From NCBI RefSeq assembly GCF_016132545.1, contig NZ_CP066167.1, positions 496,001 to 560,000 of the forward strand: a stretch of DNA of 64,000 bases, given 5' to 3'. Below the pieces are notes generated by a model. That model ran no database searches. It saw nothing but the letters and a program-made list of their open reading frames with translations, and was not told the origin of the DNA. The translations under genes and the position numbers were made by a program. Each line of letters opens with the position of its first letter. The first letter of the stretch is position 1. The stretch comes from Spongiibacter nanhainus (GTDB lineage Bacteria; Pseudomonadota; Gammaproteobacteria; Pseudomonadales; Spongiibacteraceae). Below are positions 7,495 through 15,685 of this stretch, piece after piece.

Positions 7495-9161
7495 TAATGG
7501 CTGCTAAGAAAAGTTCGCCGCTCCTGTAATAGTTCGAGCTCGGATTTGACCTGAGCCCCTTTCATGGCCTCATCCTTCCTCCTTTGGTAGAACAAATCCT
7601 CTGTCAGGGCTATAAATTCTCTATCTGATAGCCGCATAAGGTCTTGGAATGATCGGGGTGGTTTGGAGCAGATTGTTAGGTTTGCTATGGTTTGACCGTC
7701 GGCATAGAAGCCCACTAGGTCGCGAAACCTGTGCTCGAATGGCTCCCTGTATGGGTCGATAGGGTTGCCGCCGATCCGAATAACTCGCCTGCCCGTTTGG
7801 TGCCGGCTTTGAGTGGTGTTCGCCTTCTGCTCTGTTTCGTTGTTCTCTGAGAGTATCTCGCTCTGTGGGTTGGCGCCTAACGCTCGCAATAGCTCTTCGT
7901 GTTCGGGAGTGAGCTTCTGTCTGCGTGTGCGTCTCCCGTCGGCCTCTTCTTTGCTTCGTTCAAGAAGCCAGAGTTGGTAGGTTTCTAGAGCCTGCATCAA
8001 AGTATCGTAACTATTCTGAATGTAGCGTTCGGTGATGTTGCTGCGCGAGTGGTTCAGTATGAGGCTGATCGTTTCTTGTGGGATGCCAGCAGAGACCATG
8101 TGGGTGGCTGCTGTTCTCCTGAGGTCATGCACCTGTAAACACCTACCTCGCTCCCTTTGAGGTGTCCAAAGCACTTCCGGGCTGATGCTGTTAAGTATGG
8201 TTTTTCGGACGTCAGTCAATCTGGTGCCATTGACTCTCCCCGGAAACACCCACGGGTTGCTCCCACGGCGAATCTCGTCTTGCCTTCTGAGAATGAGGTA
8301 CATCAGGCAAGTCATGGGGAGTTCGTGATCACGTTTGTTCTTTGTATTCCTGAAGGTCACGGTTTCCATGCCCCAGTTGACGTCGTCCCAGCAGAGCTGC
8401 ATTGCCTCTGATTTACGGCAACCTGTCAGGAGGACGAAAAGGAGGAAGTTCCCGTGGGTACGGTGCTTTGATCGAAGGGCGAATAGCTCCCGAACCAGCT
8501 GTCCCACGTGGGTATCAGGAACGAAGCCTTCCTTCCCTTTTACGGTCTGTGCAACCCCCTTCAAGCTTGCAACGGGATTGGCCATTTCCAGACCGTACTC
8601 GGATACCGCGAAGCCAATGACAGCTGATAGCGCCCGTCGGAGTTTGGCTGAAGTCGCTTGGCTTTTCTCCCGCTCTACTCGACGGAGCTGACGGCGAACA
8701 TTGTCAATGTTGAGGTCAGTGATCCGGGACCTCAGCAAGGGGCCGGCATGATTCGTGATAGAGGAGCGGTAGTCTCTCTGGGTGGATGGTTTGAGCTCTG
8801 TGCGGGTCTCTAGGAGCTGTTGTAGTGCATTTAGTACCGTGACCCGGCTCTGTACTTCTTTGCTCTGTGCGGCCTTCTGCGTCGCTGTGACGTCTTCACC
8901 ACTGCGTAGCCTGGCAACAATAACCCTCGCTTTTTCCTTGGCTTCATTTAAAAGTTCCGGCTCGGCTGGGCCTATCGTTATTCTGCGTGCCCTACCTTGG
9001 CCCCGTACCTTGGCTTCGACTATGAAGGAGGCCTTGTCGCTGCCCTTGAAACGCCTGACTCCCAGCCCGTCAGGAGCCCGGAGGTACTGGTCTTTTGCAG
9101 GCGTTGGGCCTGATAGAAACTTCTTGAGTGTCGTGGTGGTAATTGCTTCCCGCGCTGCCAT
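7494..9161 (-). CDS. Tyrosine recombinase/integrase of the tRNA-Phe genomic island
   Basis: This 555-residue protein should integrate and excise the island at the neighbouring tRNA-Phe gene. Catalytic residues of the family can be placed: R249 in TGCRKSE, H345 and R348 in VHDLRRT, H371 in LNHS, and the nucleophile Y380 in TERYIQ. The N-terminal 100 residues resemble the arm-binding region of prophage/island integrases (LRAPDGLGVRR, then a basic segment). About 150 residues follow the catalytic tyrosine, an unusually long C-terminal tail. The start lies 119 bp from the tRNA 3' end and the gene points away from it, the usual layout for tRNA-integrated islands. All catalytic residues are intact, so the enzyme may still work. 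Confidence 0.92.
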   Translation of the reverse strand: MAAREAITTTTLKKFLSGPTPAKDQYLRAPDGLGVRRFKGSDKASFIVEAKVRGQGRARRITIGPAEPELLNEAKEKARVIVARLRSGEDVTATQKAAQSKEVQSRVTVLNALQQLLETRTELKPSTQRDYRSSITNHAGPLLRSRITDLNIDNVRRQLRRVEREKSQATSAKLRRALSAVIGFAVSEYGLEMANPVASLKGVAQTVKGKEGFVPDTHVGQLVRELFALRSKHRTHGNFLLFVLLTGCRKSEAMQLCWDDVNWGMETVTFRNTKNKRDHELPMTCLMYLILRRQDEIRRGSNPWVFPGRVNGTRLTDVRKTILNSISPEVLWTPQRERGRCLQVHDLRRTAATHMVSAGIPQETISLILNHSRSNITERYIQNSYDTLMQALETYQLWLLERSKEEADGRRTRRQKLTPEHEELLRALGANPQSEILSENNETEQKANTTQSRHQTGRRVIRIGGNPIDPYREPFEHRFRDLVGFYADGQTIANLTICSKPPRSFQDLMRLSDREFIALTEDLFYQRRKDEAMKGAQVKSELELLQERRTFLSSH

Positions 9162-9190
9162 AGGTCAACCTCGCTACGGTTAATTGAACA

Positions 9191-9210
9191 CGTAGACTCT
9201 GGCGTAGACT
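9191..9210. repeat. CGTAGACT direct repeats between integrase and tRNA
   Basis: CGTAGACT occurs at 9191-9198 and again at 9203-9210, 12 bp apart, in the 119-bp stretch between the integrase start and the tRNA-Phe 3' end. Short direct repeats in this place are often arm-type sites for the integrase or its excisionase. That role is inferred from position only. Confidence 0.35.
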
Positions 9211-9280
9211 TTGAAACTCGATTTCTGGCAATTCTGGCGGTTTAGGAAACCCTGTGAATATAGGGGAAAGCCGCAAGGAG

Positions 9281-9356
9281 TGGTGCCCAGAGGCGGAATC
9301 GAACCACCGACACGAGGATTTTCAATCCACTGCTCTACCGACTGAGCTATCTGGGC
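9281..9356 (-). tRNA. tRNA-Phe (anticodon GAA)
   Basis: On the minus strand the sequence folds as a full 76-nt tRNA. The acceptor stem is GCCCAGA with TCTGGGC, followed by discriminator A and an encoded CCA (9281-9283). The D arm is AGCTCAGTCGGTAGAGC, the anticodon arm contains GGATTGAAAATCC with GAA, and the T arm has GTTCGATTC. The gene is intact. Its 3' end faces the integrase, so this end is the probable attachment site of the island, and the copy restored on integration is complete. Confidence 0.96.
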
Positions 9357-9441
9357 ATATTGGAAATGTCTGGGCCTCTGGCCGCAGAAGGCGCGTATTA
9401 AACCTGACCCGTTTCGGGGAGTCAAGTCGATCGCGACAGCT

Positions 9442-9714
9442 TTATTCGCTGGGGGGAACGTAACCCTCGGCTTGGTCGTAGTCGCTACCGGCAAAGAACT
9501 TTTCCATCTCCTGTTGCAGGTACTTGCGTGCGCTGGGGTCCACCATGCTGAGGTGTTTTTCATTGATTAGCATGGTTTGGTGGGCCTGCCACTCTTCCCA
9601 GGCCCGCTTGGAGATGTTGTCGAAGATGTCCTGGCCTTTGCTGCCGGGGTAGGGGGGCTTGTCCAGACCGGGTAGGTCTTGTTGGTACTTTCGACAGAAT
9701 ACCGTTCGGGTCAT
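9442..9714 (-). CDS. yggX: Probable Fe(2+)-trafficking protein YggX
   Basis: The 90-residue protein is a full-length Ygg[19 protein letters not shown] at the start with the conserved Cys7, then GQ(D/R)I...[10 protein letters not shown] and the ...LINE..L....[12 protein letters not shown] core. YggX is a cytoplasmic protein linked to protection of Fe-S clusters and iron handling under oxidative stress. It lies 17 bp downstream of mutY, an arrangement common in gammaproteobacteria. MutY itself is a 4Fe-4S enzyme, so joint expression makes sense. Confidence 0.95.
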   Translation of the reverse strand: MTRTVFCRKYQQDLPGLDKPPYPGSKGQDIFDNISKRAWEEWQAHQTMLINEKHLSMVDPSARKYLQQEMEKFFAGSDYDQAEGYVPPSE

Positions 9715-9731
9715 GGTGTTGATTCCCTTTT

Positions 9732-10814
9732 TTAATCGGCCATTGGGTTGGTGAGCAGATCGCGCTGTATCCAGCTGTCCAGCAATTTTTTGACGGGGGC
9801 CGCCAGGCCCAACTGCTGGGGCCCACCGTTATACCAGAGGGCTTGCTGGTCTTCCATGATAAGGGTGGGGGCGCGGTGTAACTGGATGTGAATTGGCTGG
9901 ATGTCCAGGTGGTAGTGGCTGAAGGTGTGACGCAGTGGCGTCAGGGCTGTCGAGTCGCCGCTCTCGTTCAAGCGTTGTTGCAGAAAATCGCCTGGGTCGG
10001 TGTCGGTGGCCAGCTCCGGTAGGCTCCACAGTCCGCCCCAGATGCCGCTGGGCGGGCGCTTTTCCAACAGGATGCCACCGTCGGGGTGCTCGATCAGCAG
10101 CATTTGGCACTGTTTAACGGGGATTGTCTTCTTTGGCTTTTTGCCCGGGTAGCGGGTCTGCTCGCCAGTGGCGTAGGCCTGGCAATCTTCGCTGACAGGG
10201 CATTCGCTGCACTGGGGGCGGCTGCGGCTGCAAAGGCTGGCGCCGAGGTCCATGATGGCCTGGGTGTAGTCGGCCACCCGCTGCTCGGGGGTATGTTGTT
10301 CAGATAGCGCCCAGAGCTGGTTTTCCACTGCTTTTTGTCCCGGCCAGCCGTCGATGGCGGCGTGTCGCGCCAGCACCCTTTTGACGTTGCCGTCGAGGAT
10401 CGGCGCCCGCCCGCCGCAGGCGATGCTAAAGATGGCGCCGGCGGTTGAGCGACCGATGCCGGGCAGTTGTTGCAGGGCTTCCAGGTCGCAGGGGAAGTCG
10501 CCGTTGTGCTCGTCCCTCACTTGCTGTGCGGCGCGGTGGAGGTTGCGGGCCCGGGCGTAGTAGCCGAGGCCAGTCCACAGCGCCAGAACCTCGTCCTGAG
10601 GGGCGTCGGCAAGGCTGAGCACATCCGGGAAGCGCGCCATAAAGCGCTCAAAATAGGGTATTACTGTGCTCACCTGGGTCTGCTGGAGCATGATCTCCGA
10701 CACCCACACTCGGTAGGGGCTGATGTCCTTTTGCCAGGGCAGGTTCTTGCGGCCGTGGCGATCGAACCAGTCCAGCAATCGGGTGCTGAAGTGTTGTGGC
10801 GCGGTTCTAGTCAC
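9732..10814 (-). CDS. mutY: Adenine DNA glycosylase MutY
   Basis: This 360-residue enzyme removes adenine mispaired with 8-oxoguanine. The helix-hairpin-helix GPD fold is clear: E40 in [23 protein letters not shown] around 117-128, and D141 in [12 protein letters not shown], matching the catalytic Glu and Asp of E. coli MutY. The 4Fe-4S ligands are C195, C202, C205 and C211 (C-x6-C-x2-C-x5-C). The C-terminal third is the MutT-like domain that reads 8-oxoG ([19 protein letters not shown]). The length is normal. It precedes yggX on the same strand. Confidence 0.96.
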   Translation of the reverse strand: MTRTAPQHFSTRLLDWFDRHGRKNLPWQKDISPYRVWVSEIMLQQTQVSTVIPYFERFMARFPDVLSLADAPQDEVLALWTGLGYYARARNLHRAAQQVRDEHNGDFPCDLEALQQLPGIGRSTAGAIFSIACGGRAPILDGNVKRVLARHAAIDGWPGQKAVENQLWALSEQHTPEQRVADYTQAIMDLGASLCSRSRPQCSECPVSEDCQAYATGEQTRYPGKKPKKTIPVKQCQMLLIEHPDGGILLEKRPPSGIWGGLWSLPELATDTDPGDFLQQRLNESGDSTALTPLRHTFSHYHLDIQPIHIQLHRAPTLIMEDQQALWYNGGPQQLGLAAPVKKLLDSWIQRDLLTNPMAD

Positions 10815-10826
10815 AGTGACGGGGGC

Positions 10827-11225
10827 TTAGTGTTGCGGGCGCTGCCAGCGCCAGTAGGTACTCACTTGAGTAAAGCCGAGATCGCTGAACAGGTTGACCA
10901 GGCCGGGTGCGCTGCGCAGATCGGCGGAGATGCTTTTCAGGTCATCGGGGAGCTGTTTGAAGGTTTGGATCAGCAGTTGGCGGGCCACGCCCCGGCCGCG
11001 GGTGATTTCCCTGACGGTAAGGCGGGCCATCTGGTAGTCGCCATCGTGGATGGGAGTCAGGGTCAGGGCGGCGATCAGGCGTCCGTTAAAACGCCCTCCC
11101 ACCAAAATAAGTTTGCCTTTATCGGCGGCGGCAAGCAGCTTATCGCTGTCTTTGGGGTAAAGCAGAGCGATGTCGTCAGCGTCCGCGGGTTCGGGCTGGC
11201 TAATGATCTCGGCGTAGACCGGCAT
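10827..11225 (-). CDS. panZ: PanZ/PanM-like GNAT protein, aspartate decarboxylase maturation factor
   Basis: This is a 132-residue GNAT-fold protein. The acetyl-CoA-binding segment reads VREITRGRGVARQLL (71-85), very close to the VREVTRRRGVG segment of E. coli PanZ (PanM) as I remember it. The short length and the ...FSDLGFTQ...WRW end also fit. PanZ binds PanD, promotes its self-cleavage into the active pyruvoyl enzyme, and in the acetyl-CoA-bound form restrains it. The PanD substrate is in this window (60067-60447). An ordinary GNAT acetyltransferase is the alternative. The gene is divergent from hisB and just downstream of nothing obvious on its own strand. Confidence 0.72.
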   Translation of the reverse strand: MPVYAEIISQPEPADADDIALLYPKDSDKLLAAADKGKLILVGGRFNGRLIAALTLTPIHDGDYQMARLTVREITRGRGVARQLLIQTFKQLPDDLKSISADLRSAPGLVNLFSDLGFTQVSTYWRWQRPQH

Positions 11226-11240
11226 AGGGCTTCAGGTTAT

Positions 11241-11273
11241 TTGCTGTTATACGGAACGGGAATTTTTTATAAT
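11241..11273 (+). promoter_or_regulatory. Likely sigma-70 promoter of hisBHAF
   Basis: A perfect -10 box TATAAT lies at 11268-11273, about 52 bp before the hisB ATG. The -35 is poor: TTGCTG at 11241-11246 would need a long spacer (21 bp). The divergent panZ-like gene starts at 11225. Confidence 0.45.
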
Positions 11274-11324
11274 ACACGATTCTGCCACTTTTAAGTGCTT
11301 CCGCTGGATACTGTTGAGACGTCG

Positions 11325-11918
11325 ATGAGCGAACGCAAGGCCACCATTAGCCGCAATACGCTGGAAACCCAAATCACCGTGACGGTGAATCTGGATGGCA
11401 GCGGCCAATCCCAATTTGAGACCGGGGTTCCCTTCCTCGACCACATGATGGACCAGATAGCCCGTCACGGCATGATCGACCTGGTGGTGCAGGCCAAGGG
11501 CGATCTGCATATCGATGACCACCACACGGTGGAGGATATCGGCATCACCCTGGGCCAGGCTTTTGCCGAGGCGGTGGGGGATAAAAAAGGCATTTTCCGC
11601 TACGGCCACGCCTATGTGCCACTGGATGAGGCACTGTCCCGGGTGGTAATCGACTTTTCCGGTCGGCCCGGGCTGGAATACCACGTGCCTTACACCCGGG
11701 CCAGCGTCGGCGGCTTTGATGTCGACCTGTTCTCGGAGTTCTTCCACGGCTTTGTCAATCACGCCCGAGTGACCCTGCATATCGATAATCTGCGGGGCAC
11801 CAACACTCACCACCAGGCCGAAACCGTATTTAAAGCCTTCGGTCGGGCGCTGCGCATGGCGCTGTCAGTAGACGAGCGCATGGCCGGTATCACGCCCTCT
11901 ACCAAGGGCTGTCTGTAG
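11325..11918 (+). CDS. hisB: Imidazoleglycerol-phosphate dehydratase HisB
   Basis: This 197-residue single-domain HisB dehydrates imidazoleglycerol phosphate in histidine synthesis. The paired metal-binding repeats are plain: [13 protein letters not shown] and [11 protein letters not shown] near the start, then [14 protein letters not shown] and [19 protein letters not shown] near the end. I prefer ATG 11325 ([12 protein letters not shown]) to the GTG at 11295, because the protein then has the usual N-terminus. It lacks the phosphatase half seen in the E. coli bifunctional enzyme, as is usual outside the enterobacteria. It is the first gene of hisBHAF. Confidence 0.96.
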   Translation: MSERKATISRNTLETQITVTVNLDGSGQSQFETGVPFLDHMMDQIARHGMIDLVVQAKGDLHIDDHHTVEDIGITLGQAFAEAVGDKKGIFRYGHAYVPLDEALSRVVIDFSGRPGLEYHVPYTRASVGGFDVDLFSEFFHGFVNHARVTLHIDNLRGTNTHHQAETVFKAFGRALRMALSVDERMAGITPSTKGCL

Positions 11919-11937
11919 TTTTACTCGCGAGTTTTAC

Positions 11938-12609
11938 ATGAGCACAACAAGCGTTGCCGTTATCGACTACGGCATGGGCAATCTGCACTCCGTGGCCAGT
12001 GCCCTGGAAAAAGTCGGCGACGGTGTGACCGTCCACGTCACCGACTCCCCTGAGCTTATTTTTGCCGCCGACAAGGTGATTTTTCCCGGTGTGGGGGCGA
12101 TCCGTGACTGCATGGCCGAATTGAAGGCCCGAGAGCTGGACGAAGTGGTCCAGGAGGTGGCTGCCAGCAAACCGATGCTGGGTATCTGCGTCGGCATGCA
12201 GGCGCTGATGGAACACAGCGAGGAGAATGGCGGTGTTGACTGCCTGGATGTGCTGCCCGGTGAAGTGAAGTTCTTCGGTCGCGACCTGCGCGATGCCAAT
12301 GGTCAGCGCTTGAAAGTCCCCCATATGGGCTGGAACACGGTGAGTCAGCGCATCGACCACCCGCTGTGGGAAGGCATTGCCGACAACACCCGCTTCTATT
12401 TTGTACACAGCTACTACATCCACGCGCCGGAGTTTGTCGCCGCCACCGCCGATTACGGGGTGGAGATCCACGCCGCCATGGCTTGTGAAAACGTGTTTGC
12501 GGTGCAATTCCACCCGGAGAAAAGCGGTGACGCCGGGCTGCAGTTATTGCGAAATTTTTTGCGCTGGGATGGTGGTTTGCCTGCCTTCCGGCCAGTGAGT
12601 GAGTTTTAA
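11938..12609 (+). CDS. hisH: Imidazole glycerol phosphate synthase glutaminase subunit HisH
   Basis: The 223-residue protein is the class I glutamine amidotransferase that feeds ammonia to HisF. The nucleophile C84 sits in [10 protein letters not shown], and the other triad members are H192 and E194 in FHPEKSG. The N-terminal [11 protein letters not shown] and FPGVGA segments are typical. It follows hisB by 19 bp and comes just before hisA. The product pairs with HisF encoded two genes later. Confidence 0.96.
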   Translation: MSTTSVAVIDYGMGNLHSVASALEKVGDGVTVHVTDSPELIFAADKVIFPGVGAIRDCMAELKARELDEVVQEVAASKPMLGICVGMQALMEHSEENGGVDCLDVLPGEVKFFGRDLRDANGQRLKVPHMGWNTVSQRIDHPLWEGIADNTRFYFVHSYYIHAPEFVAATADYGVEIHAAMACENVFAVQFHPEKSGDAGLQLLRNFLRWDGGLPAFRPVSEF

Positions 12610-12613
12610 AGCT

Positions 12614-13348
12614 ATGTTGATTATTCCCGCTATCGATCTTAAGGACGGCCAGTGCGTGCGCCTGCGTCAGGGCGAAATGGATGATGCCACGGTCTACGGC
12701 AGTGACCCGGTGGAAATGGCGGCCCGCTGGGTCGAGCAGGGTGCCCGCCGTCTGCATTTGGTGGATCTGAATGGCGCCTTTGACGGCAAGCCAGTGAACG
12801 GCGAGGCGGTGATGGCGATTGCCAAGGCCTACCCCGAGTTGCCCATCCAGATTGGCGGCGGTATCCGCTCGCTGCAAACCATTGAGCAGTACCTGGAGGC
12901 CGGCGTTAACTACGTGATTATCGGCACCAAGGCAGTTAAAGAGCCCGAGTTTGTGACTGAAGCCTGCCGGGAATTTCCCGACTCGGTGATCGTCGGGCTG
13001 GACGCCAAAAACGGCCTGGTGGCCACCGACGGCTGGGCGAAAGTGTCTGAAATCAAGGCCACCGAGCTTGCCAAGCGTTTTGAGCAGGACGGCGTCAGTT
13101 CTATCATTTACACCGACATCAGCCGGGATGGCATGATGCAAGGCGTGAATATTGACGCCACGGTGGAAATGGCCAAGGCGTCGGGCCTTAAAGTGATAGC
13201 CTCGGGAGGCGTGACCAACATGGACGACATCCGCGCCTTACAAGACGTGGCTGACGCCGGCATCCTCGGCGCCATCACCGGCCGCGCCATCTACGAAGGG
13301 CAGCTGGATCTGGCCGAGGCCCAATCCTACTGCGACGCCGAGTCCTAG
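12614..13348 (+). CDS. hisA: ProFAR isomerase HisA
   Basis: HisA is a TIM-barrel isomerase that opens the ribose ring of ProFAR. The start [20 protein letters not shown] contains the first catalytic Asp, and the second half has [21 protein letters not shown] and ASGGV bind the two phosphates. I choose ATG 12614, four bases after the hisH stop, over the GTG at 12599 that would overlap hisH. The protein is 244 residues, the standard size. Confidence 0.96.
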   Translation: MLIIPAIDLKDGQCVRLRQGEMDDATVYGSDPVEMAARWVEQGARRLHLVDLNGAFDGKPVNGEAVMAIAKAYPELPIQIGGGIRSLQTIEQYLEAGVNYVIIGTKAVKEPEFVTEACREFPDSVIVGLDAKNGLVATDGWAKVSEIKATELAKRFEQDGVSSIIYTDISRDGMMQGVNIDATVEMAKASGLKVIASGGVTNMDDIRALQDVADAGILGAITGRAIYEGQLDLAEAQSYCDAES

Positions 13349-13356
13349 GAGGCACA

Positions 13357-14130
13357 ATGGCACTGGCAAAACGCATTATTCCCTGCCTGGATGTCGACAA
13401 GGGCCGAGTGGTGAAGGGCGTCAACTTTGTGGGGATTCGCGACGCTGGCGATCCTGTCGAGGTGGCCAAACGCTACAACGAGCAGGGCGCCGATGAAATT
13501 ACTTTTCTGGATATCACCGCCACCCACGAGGAGCGGGATACCACCGTGCACACTGTGGAGCAGATTGCCGCCGAGGTGTTTATTCCCCTGACGGTGGGCG
13601 GCGGGATTCGCGAGATCAAAGACATTCGCGCCATGCTCAATGCCGGCGCTGACAAAGTCGCTATCAATTCAGCGGCGATCCACAACCCCGATTTTGTGCG
13701 GGAAGCAGCGGAACGTTTTGGCTCCCAATGCATTGTTATCGCCATCGATGCCAAGCGGGTAGAGGATGTCGACGGCCAGCCACGCTGGGAAATCTTCACC
13801 CACGGCGGCCGCAAACCCACCGGCATCAATGCTGTGGAGTGGGCGGAGCGAATGGTGGAGCTGGGGGCCGGCGAAGTGCTGCTGACCAGTATGGACGGCG
13901 ATGGCACCAAGAACGGCTACGACCTGGCTCTTACCCGTGCGATTGCCGATGCGGTGTCGGTGCCGGTGATTGCCTCAGGGGGTGTAGGCACCCTGGAGCA
14001 CCTGGTGGAAGGGGTAACTGAAGGCGGCGCCGATGCGGTGCTCGCCGCCAGTATTTTTCACTTCGGTGAGCATACCGTGCCGGAAGCCAAGGCCTACATG
14101 GCCGAGCGCGGTGTGGAAGTCCGCTTGTAG
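13357..14130 (+). CDS. hisF: Imidazole glycerol phosphate synthase cyclase subunit HisF
   Basis: The 257-residue TIM-barrel protein is the synthase half of the HisH-HisF complex, linking histidine and purine synthesis (it yields IGP and AICAR). [15 protein letters not shown] holds the first catalytic Asp and [10 protein letters not shown] the second; VGGGIR and ASGGVGT are phosphate sites. A strong ribosome-binding site (AGGAGG) sits just before the ATG. The stop codon lies inside the loop of the operon terminator. Confidence 0.97.
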   Translation: MALAKRIIPCLDVDKGRVVKGVNFVGIRDAGDPVEVAKRYNEQGADEITFLDITATHEERDTTVHTVEQIAAEVFIPLTVGGGIREIKDIRAMLNAGADKVAINSAAIHNPDFVREAAERFGSQCIVIAIDAKRVEDVDGQPRWEIFTHGGRKPTGINAVEWAERMVELGAGEVLLTSMDGDGTKNGYDLALTRAIADAVSVPVIASGGVGTLEHLVEGVTEGGADAVLAASIFHFGEHTVPEAKAYMAERGVEVRL

Positions 14131-14146
14131 CGGACTTCCCGTTTTA
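14116..14146 (+). terminator. Terminator after hisF
   Basis: GAAGTCCGCT (14116-14125) and AGCGGACTTC (14129-14138) form a perfect 10-bp stem with a 3-base loop, followed by CCGTTTTA. The hisF stop codon falls in the loop/stem. The U-tract is short, but the stem is very stable. Confidence 0.7.
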
Positions 14147-14163
14147 CACCCGCGACACCGTCC

Positions 14164-14197
14164 ATGTGTTGGGTTTCGTACCTCAACCCAACCTACC
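14164..14197. repeat. REP-like palindrome between hisF and ctpA
   Basis: TTGGGTT (14169-14175) pairs with AACCCAA (14185-14191), followed by CCTACC. Elements of the form TTGGGTTTCG...AACCCAACCTAC are widespread extragenic palindromes in proteobacteria (from memory). It lies between two convergent genes, the usual place for REP elements. Confidence 0.5.
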
Positions 14198-14199
14198 GG

Positions 14200-15543
14200 C
14201 TACTGGGCCGCTTCCTCTTTCGCTTTCTGTATCGCCTGCTTGGCTGAAGACATGATGTTTAGTCCTTTCAGCAAGTTGAGGGCTTCATACAGCTGGTTGT
14301 CATTGGCGGCCAGTTCGGCGTTATCGCTGTCGCCATTGCGGCTAGCGCCGTTGCTCTCTCTGCCATCGTCCCGGCCCAGATGGCCGGCCAGATCCGCTTC
14401 GGTGACCTGATTGCCGGGTTTCAGTGCTTCGATTTTTGCCCGTTCAACCACGATGTCGGGGATGATGCCCTGAGCCTGGATGGATTTGCCACTTGGTGTG
14501 TAGTAACGGGCGGTGGTGAGCTTGATGGCACTTTCTTCCGACAGCGGCAGCACGGTTTGCACCGAGCCCTTGCCGAAGCTCTGGGTGCCCAAAATGATGG
14601 CCCGGCGGTGATCCTGCAGCGCGCCGGCCACGATTTCAGACGCCGAAGCCGAGCCGCCGTTGATCAGTACCACCAATGGTGTGTCTCCAGCTTGAGTCTG
14701 CGCCGAGGCATTGTAGCGGCTGTAGGCGTCGGGCAGGCGGCCTTGGGTGTAAACGATCAGGCCGTCATCCAGGAAGGTATCGGTGACTTGAACAGAGGCC
14801 TGCAACAGGCCGCCGGGGTTGTTGCGCAGGTCTAATACCAAGCCTTTGAGCTCGCCATCCATTGCCTGGAGTTTGGCCAGTTCATTGCGCAGGTCTCGAG
14901 CGGTGCGGCTCTGGAACTGGGAGATGCGCAGGTAGCCGTAGCCGGGCTGCAGCATTTTGCTGCGCACGCTGGCGACGGTGATGGTGTCCCGCCGCAGCTC
15001 CACGTCAAAGGGGGCATTAACGCCATCTCGGAGGATAGTCAGCACCACTTTGCTGCCTTTGGGGCCGCGCATCATGGTGACGGCTTCCTGCAGGCTGAGG
15101 CCTTTCACCGGTTTGTTGTCGATCTGAATGATCAGGTCACCGCTCTGCAAGCCGGCCCGCTGCGCGGGGGTGTCGTCGATAGGTGCGACCACTTTCACAA
15201 AGCCATTTTCCATGCCGACTTCAATGCCCAGGCCGCCAAATTCGCCGGTGGTGTGGCTTTGCAGGTTGTCGAAGGAGTCGGAATCCAGGTAATCCGAGTG
15301 GGGGTCCAGGCCACTGAGCATGCCGCGGATGGCGTTTTCAAGCAGTGTCTCATCGGCCACTTCCTCCACGTAGCTGTGGCGGATTTGGTTGAACACGTCG
15401 GCAAAGTTGCGCAGTGCATCCAGTGGCAGTTGTCCCTGTGGCTCGCTGCTCTGGGCGGTGTTATCCCCGGTGCTTTGTGCCTGGGCGCCCAGGCAGATCA
15501 ATGCCACTAGCAGCGCGGCGGAGAAACGGTACAGCTTCGACAT
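14200..15543 (-). CDS. ctpA: Carboxy-terminal processing protease (S41, CtpA-like)
   Basis: This 447-residue periplasmic protease has a signal peptide (about 1-22, LLVALICLGAQAQ), a PDZ domain (about 104-170) and the S41 catalytic core. The serine lies in GGSASASE (296-303) and the lysine is K325 in SFGKGSVQT. Such enzymes trim exported or misfolded proteins and regulate peptidoglycan enzymes. I start at ATG 15543, since AGGAT sits eight bases upstream and the signal peptide then begins correctly; an in-frame start nine codons earlier exists. It follows the envC-like and gpmI genes on the same strand, an order seen in other gammaproteobacteria. Confidence 0.92.
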   Translation of the reverse strand: MSKLYRFSAALLVALICLGAQAQSTGDNTAQSSEPQGQLPLDALRNFADVFNQIRHSYVEEVADETLLENAIRGMLSGLDPHSDYLDSDSFDNLQSHTTGEFGGLGIEVGMENGFVKVVAPIDDTPAQRAGLQSGDLIIQIDNKPVKGLSLQEAVTMMRGPKGSKVVLTILRDGVNAPFDVELRRDTITVASVRSKMLQPGYGYLRISQFQSRTARDLRNELAKLQAMDGELKGLVLDLRNNPGGLLQASVQVTDTFLDDGLIVYTQGRLPDAYSRYNASAQTQAGDTPLVVLINGGSASASEIVAGALQDHRRAIILGTQSFGKGSVQTVLPLSEESAIKLTTARYYTPSGKSIQAQGIIPDIVVERAKIEALKPGNQVTEADLAGHLGRDDGRESNGASRNGDSDNAELAANDNQLYEALNLLKGLNIMSSAKQAIQKAKEEAAQ

Positions 15544-15646
15544 TGGCGTTATCCTGAAAAAAGACTTCAAACCGGTTTATTGTATAGCTTCTGCTCAGAT
15601 CGTGCTTGGATCGTGCAACACTGCGTCAGTTCAGTGGGGCGCAGGA

Positions 15647-15685
15647 TCAGTTGCACCGTTCAGTTGCGCAATTCAGTTGCACCAT
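15647..15685. repeat. Three 13-bp tandem repeats at the end of the envC-like gene
   Basis: The copies on the plus strand are TCAGTTGCACCGT (15647-15659), TCAGTTGCGCAAT (15660-15672) and TCAGTTGCACCAT (15673-15685). The last one encodes the end of the envC-like gene (Cys-Asn-stop on the minus strand), so the repeat starts inside the coding region and runs into the gap. Each copy carries the same in-frame-looking TGA on the minus strand. Confidence 0.6.

Noticed and set aside
9180-9563. A 127-codon minus frame over the tRNA
   Set aside because: It runs through the tRNA-Phe gene and into yggX; not a protein gene.
12056-13141. A 361-codon minus frame across hisH and hisA
   Set aside because: Crosses two conserved genes on the other strand with no domain of its own.
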